A DNA stretch of 41,419 bases from Alphaproteobacteria bacterium (GCA_016869145.1 VGEU01000018.1:1-41419), one strand, 5' to 3'. Shown: positions 16,248 to 25,329, numbered from the stretch's first letter. Program-made: numbers and translations. The notes: generated by a model from the letters alone, not told the origin.

Positions 16248-17168
16248 ATGACGGCGCCGGCCGATCCCGCCGCGAACGCCGCACCGGCCGGGATCGCGGC
16301 CGTCATGGTGAGCTATCGGACCGGTCCCGTGCTCGCGCGCGCGATCGCGGCGCTTCGAGCGGAGCCGGCGCTCGCCCGCCTCGTCATCGTCGACAATGGC
16401 AACCCCGCGGACGTCGTCACCGATCTCGCCCGCATCGCCGCCGACGATCCGCGTGTCCGCGTGCTCTCGGGCCACGGCAATATCGGCTTTGCCGCCGCCT
16501 GCAACCGCGCTGTCGCTGAGATCGACGAGCCGACGGTTCTCCTGATCAACCCCGATTGCGTCGTCTCGCCCGGGGCGCTCGAATCCCTCGCCGCGATCGT
16601 CGCCGGCCGGGCGCGGCCGTGGCTGATCGGCTGCCGCCTCGTCAATGAGGACGGCTCCGAGCAGCGCGGCGCGCGGCGCGAGATCCTGACGCCGGCGACC
16701 GCGATCGCCGAGGCGCTCCATCTCGACCGCTGGTGGCCCGGACGCGGCCGCATTCGCCGGCTCAACCTGCACGAGACCGCGCTCCCCGACGCGACCACGG
16801 CGGTTCCCTCGATCAGCGGTGCGTTCATGCTGATGCCGGCGGCCGACTACCGCGCGATCGGCGGCATGGACGAGGGCTATTTCCTCCACGTCGAGGATCT
16901 TGATTTCTGTCTCCGCTTCGGGCGTGCGGGCGGAACGATCCTGTTCGTGCCCGACGTCGTCGTCACCCATCACCAGGGGTCGAGCGCCTCGTCGACGGCC
17001 TTCGTCGAATGGCACAAGGCCAAGGGCTTCATGCGCTATTTCCGGAAAAATTTCGGCGCCAGCCTGTCGTGGCCGACGCTCGCCGCGCTCGGCGTCCTCG
17101 TCCATGCGCGAATGGCGGCGAAGGTGGCGCTCGGGCTCGTCGCCGGTCCGCGGTCGAGAGAAGCGTGA
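16248..17168 (+). CDS. Family 2 glycosyltransferase, probable rhamnosyltransferase
   Basis: A 306-residue GT-A fold transferase, WbbL/RfbF-like. It has AAVMVSYRTGPVLARAI (about 17-33), VIVDNGNP, the NIGFAAACNRAV segment typical of rhamnosyltransferases, the metal-binding LLINPDCVV, ISGAFMLMPA and EDLDFCLRFGRAGG near 222-235. The soluble domain ends in a weakly hydrophobic tail. ATG at 16248 is preceded by GGGGGTGG. Eleven bases separate it from rfbA and its stop overlaps the next gene, so it is part of the same operon. Transfer of rhamnose to a lipid-linked or surface glycan is inferred from context. Confidence 0.9.
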   Translation: MTAPADPAANAAPAGIAAVMVSYRTGPVLARAIAALRAEPALARLVIVDNGNPADVVTDLARIAADDPRVRVLSGHGNIGFAAACNRAVAEIDEPTVLLINPDCVVSPGALESLAAIVAGRARPWLIGCRLVNEDGSEQRGARREILTPATAIAEALHLDRWWPGRGRIRRLNLHETALPDATTAVPSISGAFMLMPAADYRAIGGMDEGYFLHVEDLDFCLRFGRAGGTILFVPDVVVTHHQGSSASSTAFVEWHKAKGFMRYFRKNFGASLSWPTLAALGVLVHARMAAKVALGLVAGPRSREA

Positions 17169-18163
17169 GCGCACCGGCGCCCGAGATCACCGTCGTCGTC
17201 GTCGCCTACAATGCCGGGCCCCATCTCGCGCGCTGTGTCGCGGCGTTGGCGGCGCAGACCCATCGCGATTTCGACGTGGTGATCGTCGACAATGCCTCGA
17301 CCGACGGCTCGGTCGCGGCGCTCCGTCTGCCGGAGCGGTTCCGGATCTTCGATGCGGGTGCCAATCTGGGCTTCGCGGCCGGCTGCAACCGTGGCGCGGC
17401 GGCGAGCCGGTCGCCCTGGCTCGCGATGCTGAACCCGGACGCCTTTCCGGCGCCCGACTGGCTCGCGCGCATGATCGCCGCGACGCATAGGCATCCGTCG
17501 GTCGCGATGTTCGGCGCCGTCCTGGTCGAGGCCGACGCGCCGACTCGGTTCGACGGGCTCGGCGATTTCTACAGCCCCTACGGCATCGCCTGGCGCGGCG
17601 CCAAGGGACACGCGCGGCACGCGGTTCCGGCTGAAGCTCGCGCCTTCTCGCCCTGTGCGGCAGCCGCGCTCTATCGCCGCGATGCGTTCGAGGCCGTCGG
17701 CGGCTTCGACGAGCGCTATTTCTGCTACTTCGAGGACGTCGATCTCGGCGCGCGCCTCCGTCTCGCCGGCTCGGACTGCGTCGTAGTCGGCGATGCGGTC
17801 GTCGATCATGTCGGCAGCGGAATCACCGGACGGTGGAGCCAGTTCGCGGTCTATCACGGCTACCGCAATCGCCTGTGGACCTACTGGAAGGTGATGCCGG
17901 GTGCGCTCGCGTGGCTCTTTCTTCCGCTGGTCGTGGTTGCGCACGCGGCGCTCCTTCTCAATACCGCCCGGCGCGGCGCGCTCGGTGCGGCGCTCCGCGG
18001 CGTGCGCGACGCGGTGGCCGGTATCGGCGCCCTGCGGGAATCCCGCCGCGGCGTTCAGGAACGCCGTCGCATCGGGGTCGGTGCGTTCGCCCGCGCGCTC
18101 ACCTGGTCGCCGGTCGCGATCGTGACCCGGAAGGCCGATCTGAGGCCGATGGTCAGGGACTGA
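17165..18163 (+). CDS. Family 2 glycosyltransferase with C-terminal membrane segment
   Basis: A 332-residue second GT2 enzyme. It shows ITVVVVAYNAGPHL near 8-21, VIVDNASTDGSV, NLGFAAGCNRGAA, the LNPDAFPAPDWL metal site, AAALYRRDAFEAVGGFDERY and EDVDLGARLRLAG, the catalytic-base region. A hydrophobic stretch near 250-270 (ALAWLFLPLVVVAHAALLL) suggests peripheral or membrane attachment. It starts at GTG 17165, overlapping the stop of the previous GT2 gene (GTGA). The acceptor is unknown; the rhamnose genes upstream make another rhamnosyl step likely. Its 3' end overlaps the convergent GT-C gene by 11 bp. Confidence 0.88.
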   Translation: MSAPAPEITVVVVAYNAGPHLARCVAALAAQTHRDFDVVIVDNASTDGSVAALRLPERFRIFDAGANLGFAAGCNRGAAASRSPWLAMLNPDAFPAPDWLARMIAATHRHPSVAMFGAVLVEADAPTRFDGLGDFYSPYGIAWRGAKGHARHAVPAEARAFSPCAAAALYRRDAFEAVGGFDERYFCYFEDVDLGARLRLAGSDCVVVGDAVVDHVGSGITGRWSQFAVYHGYRNRLWTYWKVMPGALAWLFLPLVVVAHAALLLNTARRGALGAALRGVRDAVAGIGALRESRRGVQERRRIGVGAFARALTWSPVAIVTRKADLRPMVRD

Positions 18164-19811
18164 CGGGCGACCGCGGCGGCGCGCCCGCACGTTCGAGGAC
18201 GAGGACGGTCCCTTCTCCGGGCGGCAACCAGCGCATGAAAGTCTGGCGCGCGCGCTCGACATGACCGGGGACGGGACCGAGCGTCACCAGATAGCGATCA
18301 TCGACCACCCACCACCAGCTTCGCGCGGGGTTCCGCGGGTCTGCGGCCGTCTTGTCGTGGAGCCGCCAGGCGTTGTACTCGAACCCGCCGTCGATCGATG
18401 TCGGCGCGACGCCGAATCGTTCGAGCGCATCGAGGGCCGACCAGCGCGCCCGGTTCCAGGCGAAGTAGTCGTGGCTCGCGGCGACCGAATAGGCGGCGTA
18501 GGCGAGGAGGAGGACGGCGCCCGTGACGGTCGCGAGCGTGGACCGCCGCCTGTCGCTCGCGGTGAGCGCGACGAGCGCGATCGCGGCGCCGACGGCGGGC
18601 AGGAGATAGCGGTCGAACAGCGTCGTAAGGAGAAGAGGCAGCGCATAGACGACGAGAAAGACCGCCAGCAGGACGACGGCGGGACGGGTTCGATCGAGGC
18701 TGCGCCACGCGCCGCCGAGCGTCGTTGCGAACACCGCGGCGAGCGTGCCCCAGCCGAGGAGACCGATGGCCGTGACGGTGTAGCCGGCCGCCTCCGGCAT
18801 CCGCGGCCAGTGTTCGAGCTTCAGTAAATACGTGTCGCGGAGGGTAAGCGGGCCGAGACCGACATCGATCAGGATGTTGCCGAGGATCGGCATCGTGGCG
18901 GCGAACGCGACGACGGGGGCGGCGGCAAGAACGGCGTTGAAGCCGATGAGAAGTCCCGGTCGCGGATGGGCCTCGCGGAGTGCCGCGGCGATCCCCGGCG
19001 CAGCGAACGCGAGGACGGGAAGGAGCAGGAGACCGAGCGTCGTTGCGCCGCCGCCGAGGTTGAACAGGAGCTGCGGGAACGCGGTCGCGGGATCTGCTAG
19101 GGCCTGCCACAGCCGATCGGATTGGAGCGCGTAGAGCTGCGGCACCGGTTGGTCGAGGCCGAGGGCGGCCGTGTAGAGACCATAGGCGAGGATCGCGAGG
19201 GCGAGCGGCAGGAGCGCCCGCGCGAGTGTCGCGCTCGTCGGACGGTAGAGCCAGAGTGCTGCGATCGCATAGGCGAGCGGCACCGCGAGCGCGAGCTGGC
19301 GGGTCAAGACCGCGGCGAAGGTGCAGGCGATGGCGGGCCAGTAGAATCGTGCATCGCGCGCGGCGAGGTCGCGACCGAACGATGCTAGCGCGAGGAGCAT
19401 CAACGCGGTCGCCGGCACGTCGGTCATGAAGGAGAGCGAGAGGTGGAAATGGATCGGCGTCGCGAGGAGGGCCGCGGCGGCGATCCAGGCGATGACCGGG
19501 CGGGCGCCGGTCCGGACGAGAAAATAGAGCCCGACCGCGCCGAGGAAGGACAGAACGAGCGTCGCCCCGCGCAGCGCCTCGAACGAGAACCCGGCCGGCA
19601 GCGTGAACAGCCATCCCCACCCGATCTGGGCGATCAGCGGCATCGACACCCAGTTGGTGAAGACGAGCCGGCCTTCCTCCGCGAGGACCTTCACCGTCCA
19701 GGCGTAGGACCAGTCGTCGTTGAGAGGAAAATTCCCACGCGGATCGGCGATCGCGGCCATCGCCGCGAGCTGGGCGGCGAGGAGAACGAGATACCAGCGG
19801 TCGTGGCGCAC
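18153..19811 (-). CDS. Multi-spanning membrane glycosyltransferase, GT-C/ArnT-like
   Basis: About 552 residues with roughly eleven hydrophobic segments, for example LVLLAAQLAAMAAI, LVLSFLGAVGLYFLV, VVLLAVFLVVYALPLLLTTL and LATVTGAVLLLAYAAYSVA. The first periplasmic loop has FPLNDDWSYAWTVK, an Asp-Asp pair as in the catalytic loop of GT-C enzymes that use polyprenyl-phosphate sugars. A soluble C-terminal part follows (FEYNAWRLHDK, WWWVVDDRYLVTLG). There is no clear ATG; GTG at 19811 starts just before the first helix, and an ATG at 19916 would overlap ridA. It probably decorates a lipid or polysaccharide on the periplasmic side. Family assignment is moderate and the substrate is unknown. Confidence 0.7.
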   Translation of the reverse strand: MRHDRWYLVLLAAQLAAMAAIADPRGNFPLNDDWSYAWTVKVLAEEGRLVFTNWVSMPLIAQIGWGWLFTLPAGFSFEALRGATLVLSFLGAVGLYFLVRTGARPVIAWIAAAALLATPIHFHLSLSFMTDVPATALMLLALASFGRDLAARDARFYWPAIACTFAAVLTRQLALAVPLAYAIAALWLYRPTSATLARALLPLALAILAYGLYTAALGLDQPVPQLYALQSDRLWQALADPATAFPQLLFNLGGGATTLGLLLLPVLAFAAPGIAAALREAHPRPGLLIGFNAVLAAAPVVAFAATMPILGNILIDVGLGPLTLRDTYLLKLEHWPRMPEAAGYTVTAIGLLGWGTLAAVFATTLGGAWRSLDRTRPAVVLLAVFLVVYALPLLLTTLFDRYLLPAVGAAIALVALTASDRRRSTLATVTGAVLLLAYAAYSVAASHDYFAWNRARWSALDALERFGVAPTSIDGGFEYNAWRLHDKTAADPRNPARSWWWVVDDRYLVTLGPVPGHVERARQTFMRWLPPGEGTVLVLERAGAPPRSPVSP

Positions 19812-19875
19812 GGCGGAAACGGCGGGTCGGCCGGGGTCGGGCGCCGCGGATCGGGGCGGGCGCCCGGTGCGGCCG

Positions 19876-20280
19876 TCAGTCGAACATCGCGATGCAGTCG
19901 ATCTCGACGTTGGCACCCTTGCGGTGAAGGACGCTGCCGACGCAGGTCCGCGTCACCTTCTCGCCGGCCATGAACTCGCGGAAGACCTCGTTGAACACCG
20001 GGAAGTCGGCCGTGTCGCGGAGATGAACGCGCATGTTGATGACGTTCTGGAACGTCGCGCCGGCGGCCTTGAGCACGTTCTGGATATTGGCGAGCGTCTG
20101 GCGCGTCTGCACCGCGATGTCGCCCTGCACGACCTCGCGAGTCTTGGGGTCCATCGGACCCTGGCCGGAGACGAACAGCATGTTGCCGAAGCGTATCGCC
20201 TGGGCGAGCGGCGAGGGCGTCGCCTTGTCGGTGAAGCCGGTCGTCGGCGCGTCGGGCGAGGTGATGATCTGCTTGGGCAT
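19876..20280 (-). CDS. RidA/YjgF-family enamine/imine deaminase
   Basis: A 134-residue member of the YjgF/YER057c/UK114 family, whose members hydrolyse reactive enamine or imine intermediates. It shows IRFGNMLFVSGQGPMDP (about 31-47), QTRQTLANIQNVLKAAG, VINMRVHLRDTADFPVFNEVF, then VTRTCVGS with the key arginine and NVEIDCIA with the conserved Glu near the C-terminus. ATG at 20280 has AGGA about ten bases upstream and is chosen over an ATG at 20301 without a site. It lies 64 bp before the GT-C gene on the same strand and 98 bp after the protease remnant. Some members have other roles, so the substrate is open. Confidence 0.9.
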   Translation of the reverse strand: MPKQIITSPDAPTTGFTDKATPSPLAQAIRFGNMLFVSGQGPMDPKTREVVQGDIAVQTRQTLANIQNVLKAAGATFQNVINMRVHLRDTADFPVFNEVFREFMAGEKVTRTCVGSVLHRKGANVEIDCIAMFD

Positions 20281-20378
20281 CGGTCGGGTTCCTGTCGACA
20301 TGGGGCGGGGCCGCGGCGGGGCCGCGGGGCGCGCATCATGCCACGGGGCGATCCGGGCCGAAAGTCGACCGGACCGGC

Positions 20379-22060
20379 TCAGTTCGTCCGGGTCACTAGG
20401 CGAAGCCGCCAGCGCCGGAGCGTGCCGACATCGCGCCGCGCCTGATCGGCCACATGCAGCGTCCACCGCCCCCGGATCTCGATACCCCCGCGCACCAGCG
20501 CGTCGAGATCGGGGTTGTCGGCGCGGCCCCAGCGGCGCGCGAGATTCTGCGCCGAGCCGCCTGCGAGGCGATGGAGGAGGGCGGTGAAACCCTGCGGCGT
20601 GATCAGCGTGACCCTGAGGTCGCCGCGCCAGGTGTGGGCGATATCGACCGCGACGTCGATGTCGCCAAGCGCGCCGCCTGGCTCGATCTCGATCGCGCTG
20701 ACGGCCCCTTCCGGCCGGTTGTCGGGAATCGCGAGCGCGGGCGGGCTCTCGCGGACGATCTCTCCCGACGGCGCCGTCACCGTGACATGCGGTCCCCAGC
20801 TAGAATAGCCGGCCTTGCGCTTGAGCGAGGACATCGCGTCACCGTGACCACGCCGCGCGTCATCGGATAGCCCGAGAACACGCGATTTCCAGCCCGTATC
20901 TCGCTGATCGCCGCACCGCTCGCGGTGAACCGGGTGAAGCGGACCCAGTTGATGTTCTGGTCGGCCTCGAGGAAGGTCGGCGCATCGTCGTTCGCGGCGC
21001 TGAAGACGAACACCAGGCCCTTGCCGCGGCGGCCGCCGGTCTCGGCCATGCGGGTGATCTCGCTCCGGAACGCGCGCGCGAAGGGGTCGAAGCTGGTCGG
21101 GGGCAGGCCGAACTAGCAGTTGACCACGTCGGCACGGGCGGAGACGTAACGGAACACCTCGAGCATGTCGATCTGCGCCGCGCTGCCGCCGAACCCGATG
21201 CGGACCGGCAGGAACGTGCAACCGGGCGCGATTCCGCGCATCGCGTTGCCGCTGTCGTGCCGGCCGACCGCGATGCTCGCGACCGGGGTGCCGTGATAGT
21301 CGTCGGGATCGGACTCGGGCACCGCGTCGAGATCGGCGAAGTCGCGCGCCTCGGGATGGAGGCGCACGCCATGGAGCGCGGGATGGCCGAGATCGAAGCC
21401 GTCGTCGATCACCGCGACCACGATGTCGGGGCTGCCGGTGGTGATCTGCCAGGCCTCGACGACGTCGACGTCGGCGTTGGGGACGACATCCGGATCGCTC
21501 AGGAGATCGGTGGTCAGGTACCACTTCTCGGCGAAGAGCGGCGCGAACTGATGATATTGGAGCGTCATCACGAGCTCGGCCGTGCAGGCGGCGACGTCAT
21601 CGCTCTCGGCGAGCAGGTTCGCGAGCCTGACCGGATTGCTACGGGTGTCGTCTGTCAAGCGGAGCACGTGCGCGTCATCCATGCGTGTGACGTAGTGCAA
21701 ATGATGCTCCTGCATGATCCGCTCGAGCGCGCCGGTGCCCTCGCGCTTGAGCTCGAGGATCACGCGATCGGCGATGAGAATGTCCTCGCCGGTGCTCTCG
21801 ACCTGGTAGATGTGATGGGCGACGTTCCGCGCGCGGACCTCGTCCATCGCCGTGTCGCGATCGTTCGATGTCGCGGTCGAAACGCGGGTCAGGCGCGGGG
21901 CGAGCCGCTCGGAGCGAACCGCGCGCGCCGGTGCGACGCGCTCCTGCGGCGCCATGACGGTGAAATCGGTCTTGTGCTTGCGGACGGCGACGCGCTCGCC
22001 ACCGAGAACGATGCTGCCGCCATGGTCCTTGCCGGGGGCCGGGCTCTTGCCGCGTGCCAT
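20379..22060 (-). pseudogene. Subtilisin-like (S8) protease with P-domain, disrupted and lacking the catalytic Ser motif
   Basis: Reading through the lesions gives about 560 residues. An N-terminal propeptide-like region (1 to about 190) leads to an S8 domain with the Asp motif VAVIDDGFD (Asp219) and the His motif YHGTPVAS (His256). Then come ADVVNC, GLVFVFSAANDD with the oxyanion Asn, and YSSWGPHVTVTAP. The GTSxAAP serine block should follow. Instead the frame goes directly to IPDNRPEG and a C-terminal proprotein-convertase P-domain (IDVAVDIAHTWRGDLRV, GRWTLHVADQARRD). TAG at 21115-21113 replaces the Ser of the usual NCS motif, and one base is missing near 20838. Three independent defects make an active protease very unlikely. 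No signal peptide is evident. Start ATG is at 22060. Confidence 0.82.
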
Positions 22061-22132
22061 GGGAATGCTCCTTCGCGGGTGTCTTCTCGCCGGCCATCGC
22101 AGTCGGCCGGACCGCGACCGTCAAAGGGCAAA

Positions 22133-22148
22133 GATGAGGCACCTCATC
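22133..22148 (-). terminator. Small hairpin at the 3' end of the permease gene
   Basis: GATGAG and CTCATC pair around a GTGC loop and are followed on the minus strand by TTTGCCCTTTG. The permease stop codon lies inside the stem. It is a weak intrinsic terminator candidate. Confidence 0.35.
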
Positions 22149-23526
22149 CGAAGTGGCCGAGCGCGCGCCACCACAGGAACTGGAGCGGTATCAGCGCGAT
22201 CCACGAGAACAGTGTGAACGCCACCATCATCCGGAGCGCGGCGGCGGCGCGGAGCTCGGCGAGCGCGAGCGCGAGGAGCACCGGGGTGAACTGGTAGGGG
22301 AAGGGCGCCATCGACCAGGCGGGGATCTGCGCCCACAGCACGGTCTCGACCGACCAGCCCGTCGCCGCGGCGATCGTCGGCGCCATCGGCGTCATGATCG
22401 CCGGCAGACCGGCGGTGCCCGAGATGAGCGCGAGCAGCATCTCGATCGCGACGATGACGACGAAGTTCCGGAAATCCGCACCCGGCTCGAGCGGGACGAC
22501 GGAGAAGAGCGCCCGGCCGAGCACGGCGCCGAGGCCGGTGTGGCTGACGAGAAGGCCCATCCCGACCACGCCCGCGATGAATATCCAGAGGCCGAAATTG
22601 ATTCGGAGGAGAACCTGGTTCGCAGCGACGACGCCGGTCCCGGGGAGGATGCAAAGAAGCGCGACGCCGAGCGCGATCCAGGACGGCGCGATGCCGTGGA
22701 GGGCATCGGTCGCCCATAGTCCGAGCGCCGCGACGAGATAGAGCACGAGGCGCTTCTGGGCGGCGGAGACGGGCGTCGGGTCGGCCGGCGGCGGAGCGGC
22801 GGCGACGGTTGCCGGGAAGAGCCGGGCGACGATGAAGGGGAGCGCCGCGAGGCCGACGAGACCGCTCACGGGATAATGCGTCACCAGCCAGTCGGCATAG
22901 CGGAGATGGATGCCGAGATTGGTCTCCGCCGCGCCCATGAGGACGAGGTTGGGCACGCCCGCGGGCATGATCGGGATCGCGCCATAGACGGCGGCGGCGG
23001 CGACCGCGAGGCAGAGCCCGGTGCGTCCTTGCGTGCCGGGGCCGAATCCGATCCGCTCCGCGAGCGCGATCACGATCGGGATCAGGATCAGCACCCGGCC
23101 GTTCGCCGACGGCATGAAGAAGGCGAGCGCGCTGGTGAGGATGACGAGCCCGATCAGGATGCGCCGGTAGCTGCCGGCGAGGAGGCCGCTCGCACGCGCC
23201 GCGATCCGCTCGCCGAGCCTGGTCGCCTGCACCGATGCGCCGATCACGAGACCGCCGAACACCATCCATGCCGCGCCGGAATGGAACCCGGAGAACACGA
23301 CCGAGGCCGGCACGAGCGCGAGGATCATCGCGAGAAAGAAGAGGACGAGCACGCCGACATATTCGGGGACGACCGCCGTTGCCCAGAGGCTCGTCGCGAC
23401 GAGCGACACGAAGCCGGCACGCCAGATGGTCGGCGAAATGTCGGCCGGCGGCCCGAGCGCGATCGCTGCGAGCGCGACCGCCGCGGTGGCGAGCGCGACG
23501 AGTGCCGGAAGGCGCGGCCGTGTCAC
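22144..23526 (-). CDS. SLC13/DASS-type anion or dicarboxylate permease
   Basis: About 460 residues, mostly membrane helices: VALATAAVALAAIAL, VGVLVLFFLAMILALVPASVV and WIALGVALLCILPGTG are examples. Two hairpin-like motifs, FMPSANGRVLILIPI and ISGTAGLPAIMTPM, sit where the paired SNT sodium/substrate sites of DASS carriers are expected, though neither is a perfect SNT. The start is uncertain. GTG at 23526 lies 25 bp after the monooxygenase stop; ATGs at 23610 and 23601 would overlap that gene and add an arginine-rich leader. The tight spacing to the HpaB-type gene suggests it imports the hydroxylase substrate or a related acid, which is inference. Confidence 0.72.
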   Translation of the reverse strand: MTRPRLPALVALATAAVALAAIALGPPADISPTIWRAGFVSLVATSLWATAVVPEYVGVLVLFFLAMILALVPASVVFSGFHSGAAWMVFGGLVIGASVQATRLGERIAARASGLLAGSYRRILIGLVILTSALAFFMPSANGRVLILIPIVIALAERIGFGPGTQGRTGLCLAVAAAAVYGAIPIMPAGVPNLVLMGAAETNLGIHLRYADWLVTHYPVSGLVGLAALPFIVARLFPATVAAAPPPADPTPVSAAQKRLVLYLVAALGLWATDALHGIAPSWIALGVALLCILPGTGVVAANQVLLRINFGLWIFIAGVVGMGLLVSHTGLGAVLGRALFSVVPLEPGADFRNFVVIVAIEMLLALISGTAGLPAIMTPMAPTIAAATGWSVETVLWAQIPAWSMAPFPYQFTPVLLALALAELRAAAALRMMVAFTLFSWIALIPLQFLWWRALGHFG

Positions 23527-23551
23527 GTCCGGATTGGTGGCCGGTGAGGGC

Positions 23552-25021
23552 TCAGCGTCCGCCCGGACCCGCCGGCATCTCGAGCCCGTCGAGCAGCCCA
23601 TCGACGACACCGTGGAAGCGGGTCCATGGCGCCTCGCGGTCGCTCTGGTTACGCACGATGATGGAATTGCCGGCGTAGAACTTCTCGTAGAGCATGTGGC
23701 GGCCGGCGAACTCGGAGCCGATCAGGTCCCACACGAGCTTGTAGAGCCTCATCCGCGCCGAGGCCTCCATCGACGGCGTCGCCCACCAGTCGTGGAACTG
23801 GCGGCTGAGCACGGGATCGTCCACGACGTCTATGCTCGCAGGCATCTGGAGCGCATTGCCGCCGACCAGCGTGCGGAGCGTATCGATGATCTCGTTGTGA
23901 TGCTCCTGGCACCAGTTGAGCGCGGCGTACATGATCCGCCGGTTGTAGCAGGCATAGCCGTCGGGGAACCGCTCCCACGCCTCGATCTGGCCCTGCACCA
24001 GCCCGCCGATCGTGGCCTCGAGCGCGCAGAGCCGGCCGAGTGTCTCGCGCACCGGCGGCAAATGCTCGATGCCGTTCGCCTTGCAGATCCGACTCGACAG
24101 CCCGACGATCAGCGCCATCTTCGCCCAGAACCGCACGTTCGACTGATGGTTGGCGAAGCAGTTGGCGGGCGACTGGATGTAGATCGCGCGCGACGCGGTG
24201 CCGTTGTCGTGCACGAAGACGCGCTCCCACGGCACCTTGACGCGGTCGCAGACGACGACGCAGTCGGATTCGTCATAGCGGTAGCTCAGCGGATAGTCGA
24301 CCTCGTGGCGCACGGTGCCTTCGACCGCCTGGCGCGCCCACAAGGAAAGCCCCGGCGTCGCGACCGGGACGGCGCAGGTGATGCTCTCCTTCTTCGCCTC
24401 CTCCGAGAGCGGTGTCAGATTGCCGATCCAGATCTCGTCGGCGAAGGCCGCGCCGGTCGCGAGCATCTTCATCCCCGAGATGAAGACCCCGGTGTCGTCC
24501 TCGCCGACGACCTTGAGCGTCGGGTCGGGGCGGTCCTGATTGGGAAAGAGGTGCTTGTCGCGGATGCCGGTCGGCGGGATGCAGGCGAAGACGGGATAGA
24601 TGTCGTTGGCGCGCGCGAATGCGTAGTAGCGGCGCAAGTTGTCGCCATAGCCCGGGCCGACCTGGTCGAACACCGCCGGGTTCATCGCGAGGCCGGTGAT
24701 CATGCCGGCGACGTGATCGGGCGAGCGGCCGAAGAGGCCGTAGGTCATGTCGGCGACCGCCTTGAGGCCCCGCGTGCGCCGCGCGAGGTCCTCACGCGTG
24801 CGGCAGCGGAGGTAGTAGATGCTGAAGCGGCCGCCGTCCTCCTCGAAGGTGAAGGTGTCCCGGTTGGCCGGATCGGCCTTCGCCTCATAGAGCCGCGCGA
24901 CGGTCAGGGCAGCGTTGCGGAACGCGGGGTGACGGGTGACGTCCTCGACCCGCTCCTTGCCGAGATAGATGCGGCGCGCATCGCGGATCCGCTCCAAGCG
25001 CTCCTTGCCCGTCGTCAGCAT
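23552..25021 (-). CDS. HpaB-type FADH2-dependent aromatic hydroxylase (large component)
   Basis: A 489-residue member of the 4-hydroxyphenylacetate 3-monooxygenase / 4-hydroxybutyryl-CoA dehydratase fold. An N-terminal HpaB_N part has MTYGLFGRSPDHVAGMITGL and YYAFARANDIYPVFACIPP. The FAD/substrate middle has DTGVFISGMKMLATGAAFAD, then YDESDCVVVCDRVKVPWERV. The helical C-terminal domain has NCFANHQSNVRFWAKMALIV and GSEFAGRHMLYEKFYAG. Length matches the family (about 480-520). ATG at 25021 has GAGGGAG upstream. The enzyme needs reduced FAD from a separate reductase, which is not encoded here. The aromatic substrate (4-hydroxyphenylacetate, a phenol or a pyrrole acid) cannot be fixed from sequence. 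Confidence 0.9.
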   Translation of the reverse strand: MLTTGKERLERIRDARRIYLGKERVEDVTRHPAFRNAALTVARLYEAKADPANRDTFTFEEDGGRFSIYYLRCRTREDLARRTRGLKAVADMTYGLFGRSPDHVAGMITGLAMNPAVFDQVGPGYGDNLRRYYAFARANDIYPVFACIPPTGIRDKHLFPNQDRPDPTLKVVGEDDTGVFISGMKMLATGAAFADEIWIGNLTPLSEEAKKESITCAVPVATPGLSLWARQAVEGTVRHEVDYPLSYRYDESDCVVVCDRVKVPWERVFVHDNGTASRAIYIQSPANCFANHQSNVRFWAKMALIVGLSSRICKANGIEHLPPVRETLGRLCALEATIGGLVQGQIEAWERFPDGYACYNRRIMYAALNWCQEHHNEIIDTLRTLVGGNALQMPASIDVVDDPVLSRQFHDWWATPSMEASARMRLYKLVWDLIGSEFAGRHMLYEKFYAGNSIIVRNQSDREAPWTRFHGVVDGLLDGLEMPAGPGGR

Positions 25022-25054
25022 GCCCGCCCGCTCCCTCGATCGTCTTCTGGCCGC

Positions 25055-25069
25055 ACTATAACGTTAACG
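25055..25069 (-). promoter_or_regulatory. Candidate -10 box and palindrome upstream of the hydroxylase gene
   Basis: On the minus strand TATAGT (25060-25055) is a good -10 match, immediately preceded by the palindrome CGTTAACG (25062-25069), the only AT-rich island near this start. No convincing -35 lies 17 bp upstream, so an activator or repressor at the palindrome is possible. The gap 25022-25329 between the two divergent genes holds no coding sequence I can support. Confidence 0.4.
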
Positions 25070-25168
25070 CCGGGAGCACGGGGAAGGCCGGCGCGCGTGA
25101 CGCAAAGTGGGCGTCCGGCCCTTTCGTCGGGGCTCAGCGCCGTTTTCGGTCATTTTCACGCCCGTTTG

Positions 25169-25197
25169 TTGACACGGGCAGGCACTTCCCCGAGACT
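25169..25197 (+). promoter_or_regulatory. Candidate promoter for the SH3b lipoprotein gene
   Basis: A perfect TTGACA (25169-25174) is followed after 17 bp by GAGACT (25192-25197), a weak -10. The leader to the TTG start at 25330 would be about 125 bases. Confidence 0.35.
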
Positions 25198-25329
25198 CCG
25201 ACCCGGGTGGTTTCCTCTGTCCGGCACGTTGACCGTTCGTGCGGCCCGCCGGGGCCGGCCCGAGGTCGGTCGTTTCCGGATCGGATCGGGTGGCCGCCCG
25301 GCACGGGCGTCATCGATCGGAGTAGAGCC

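Noticed and set aside
301-22060. Amber codon reassignment (TAG read as an amino acid), since all premature stops are TAG
   Set aside because: TAG is also the natural stop of at least three intact genes (26223, 26328 and 31272), and the broken genes also carry frameshifts. One TAG replaces a strictly conserved Ser (NCS) and another a Glu-like position, so no single amino acid fits.
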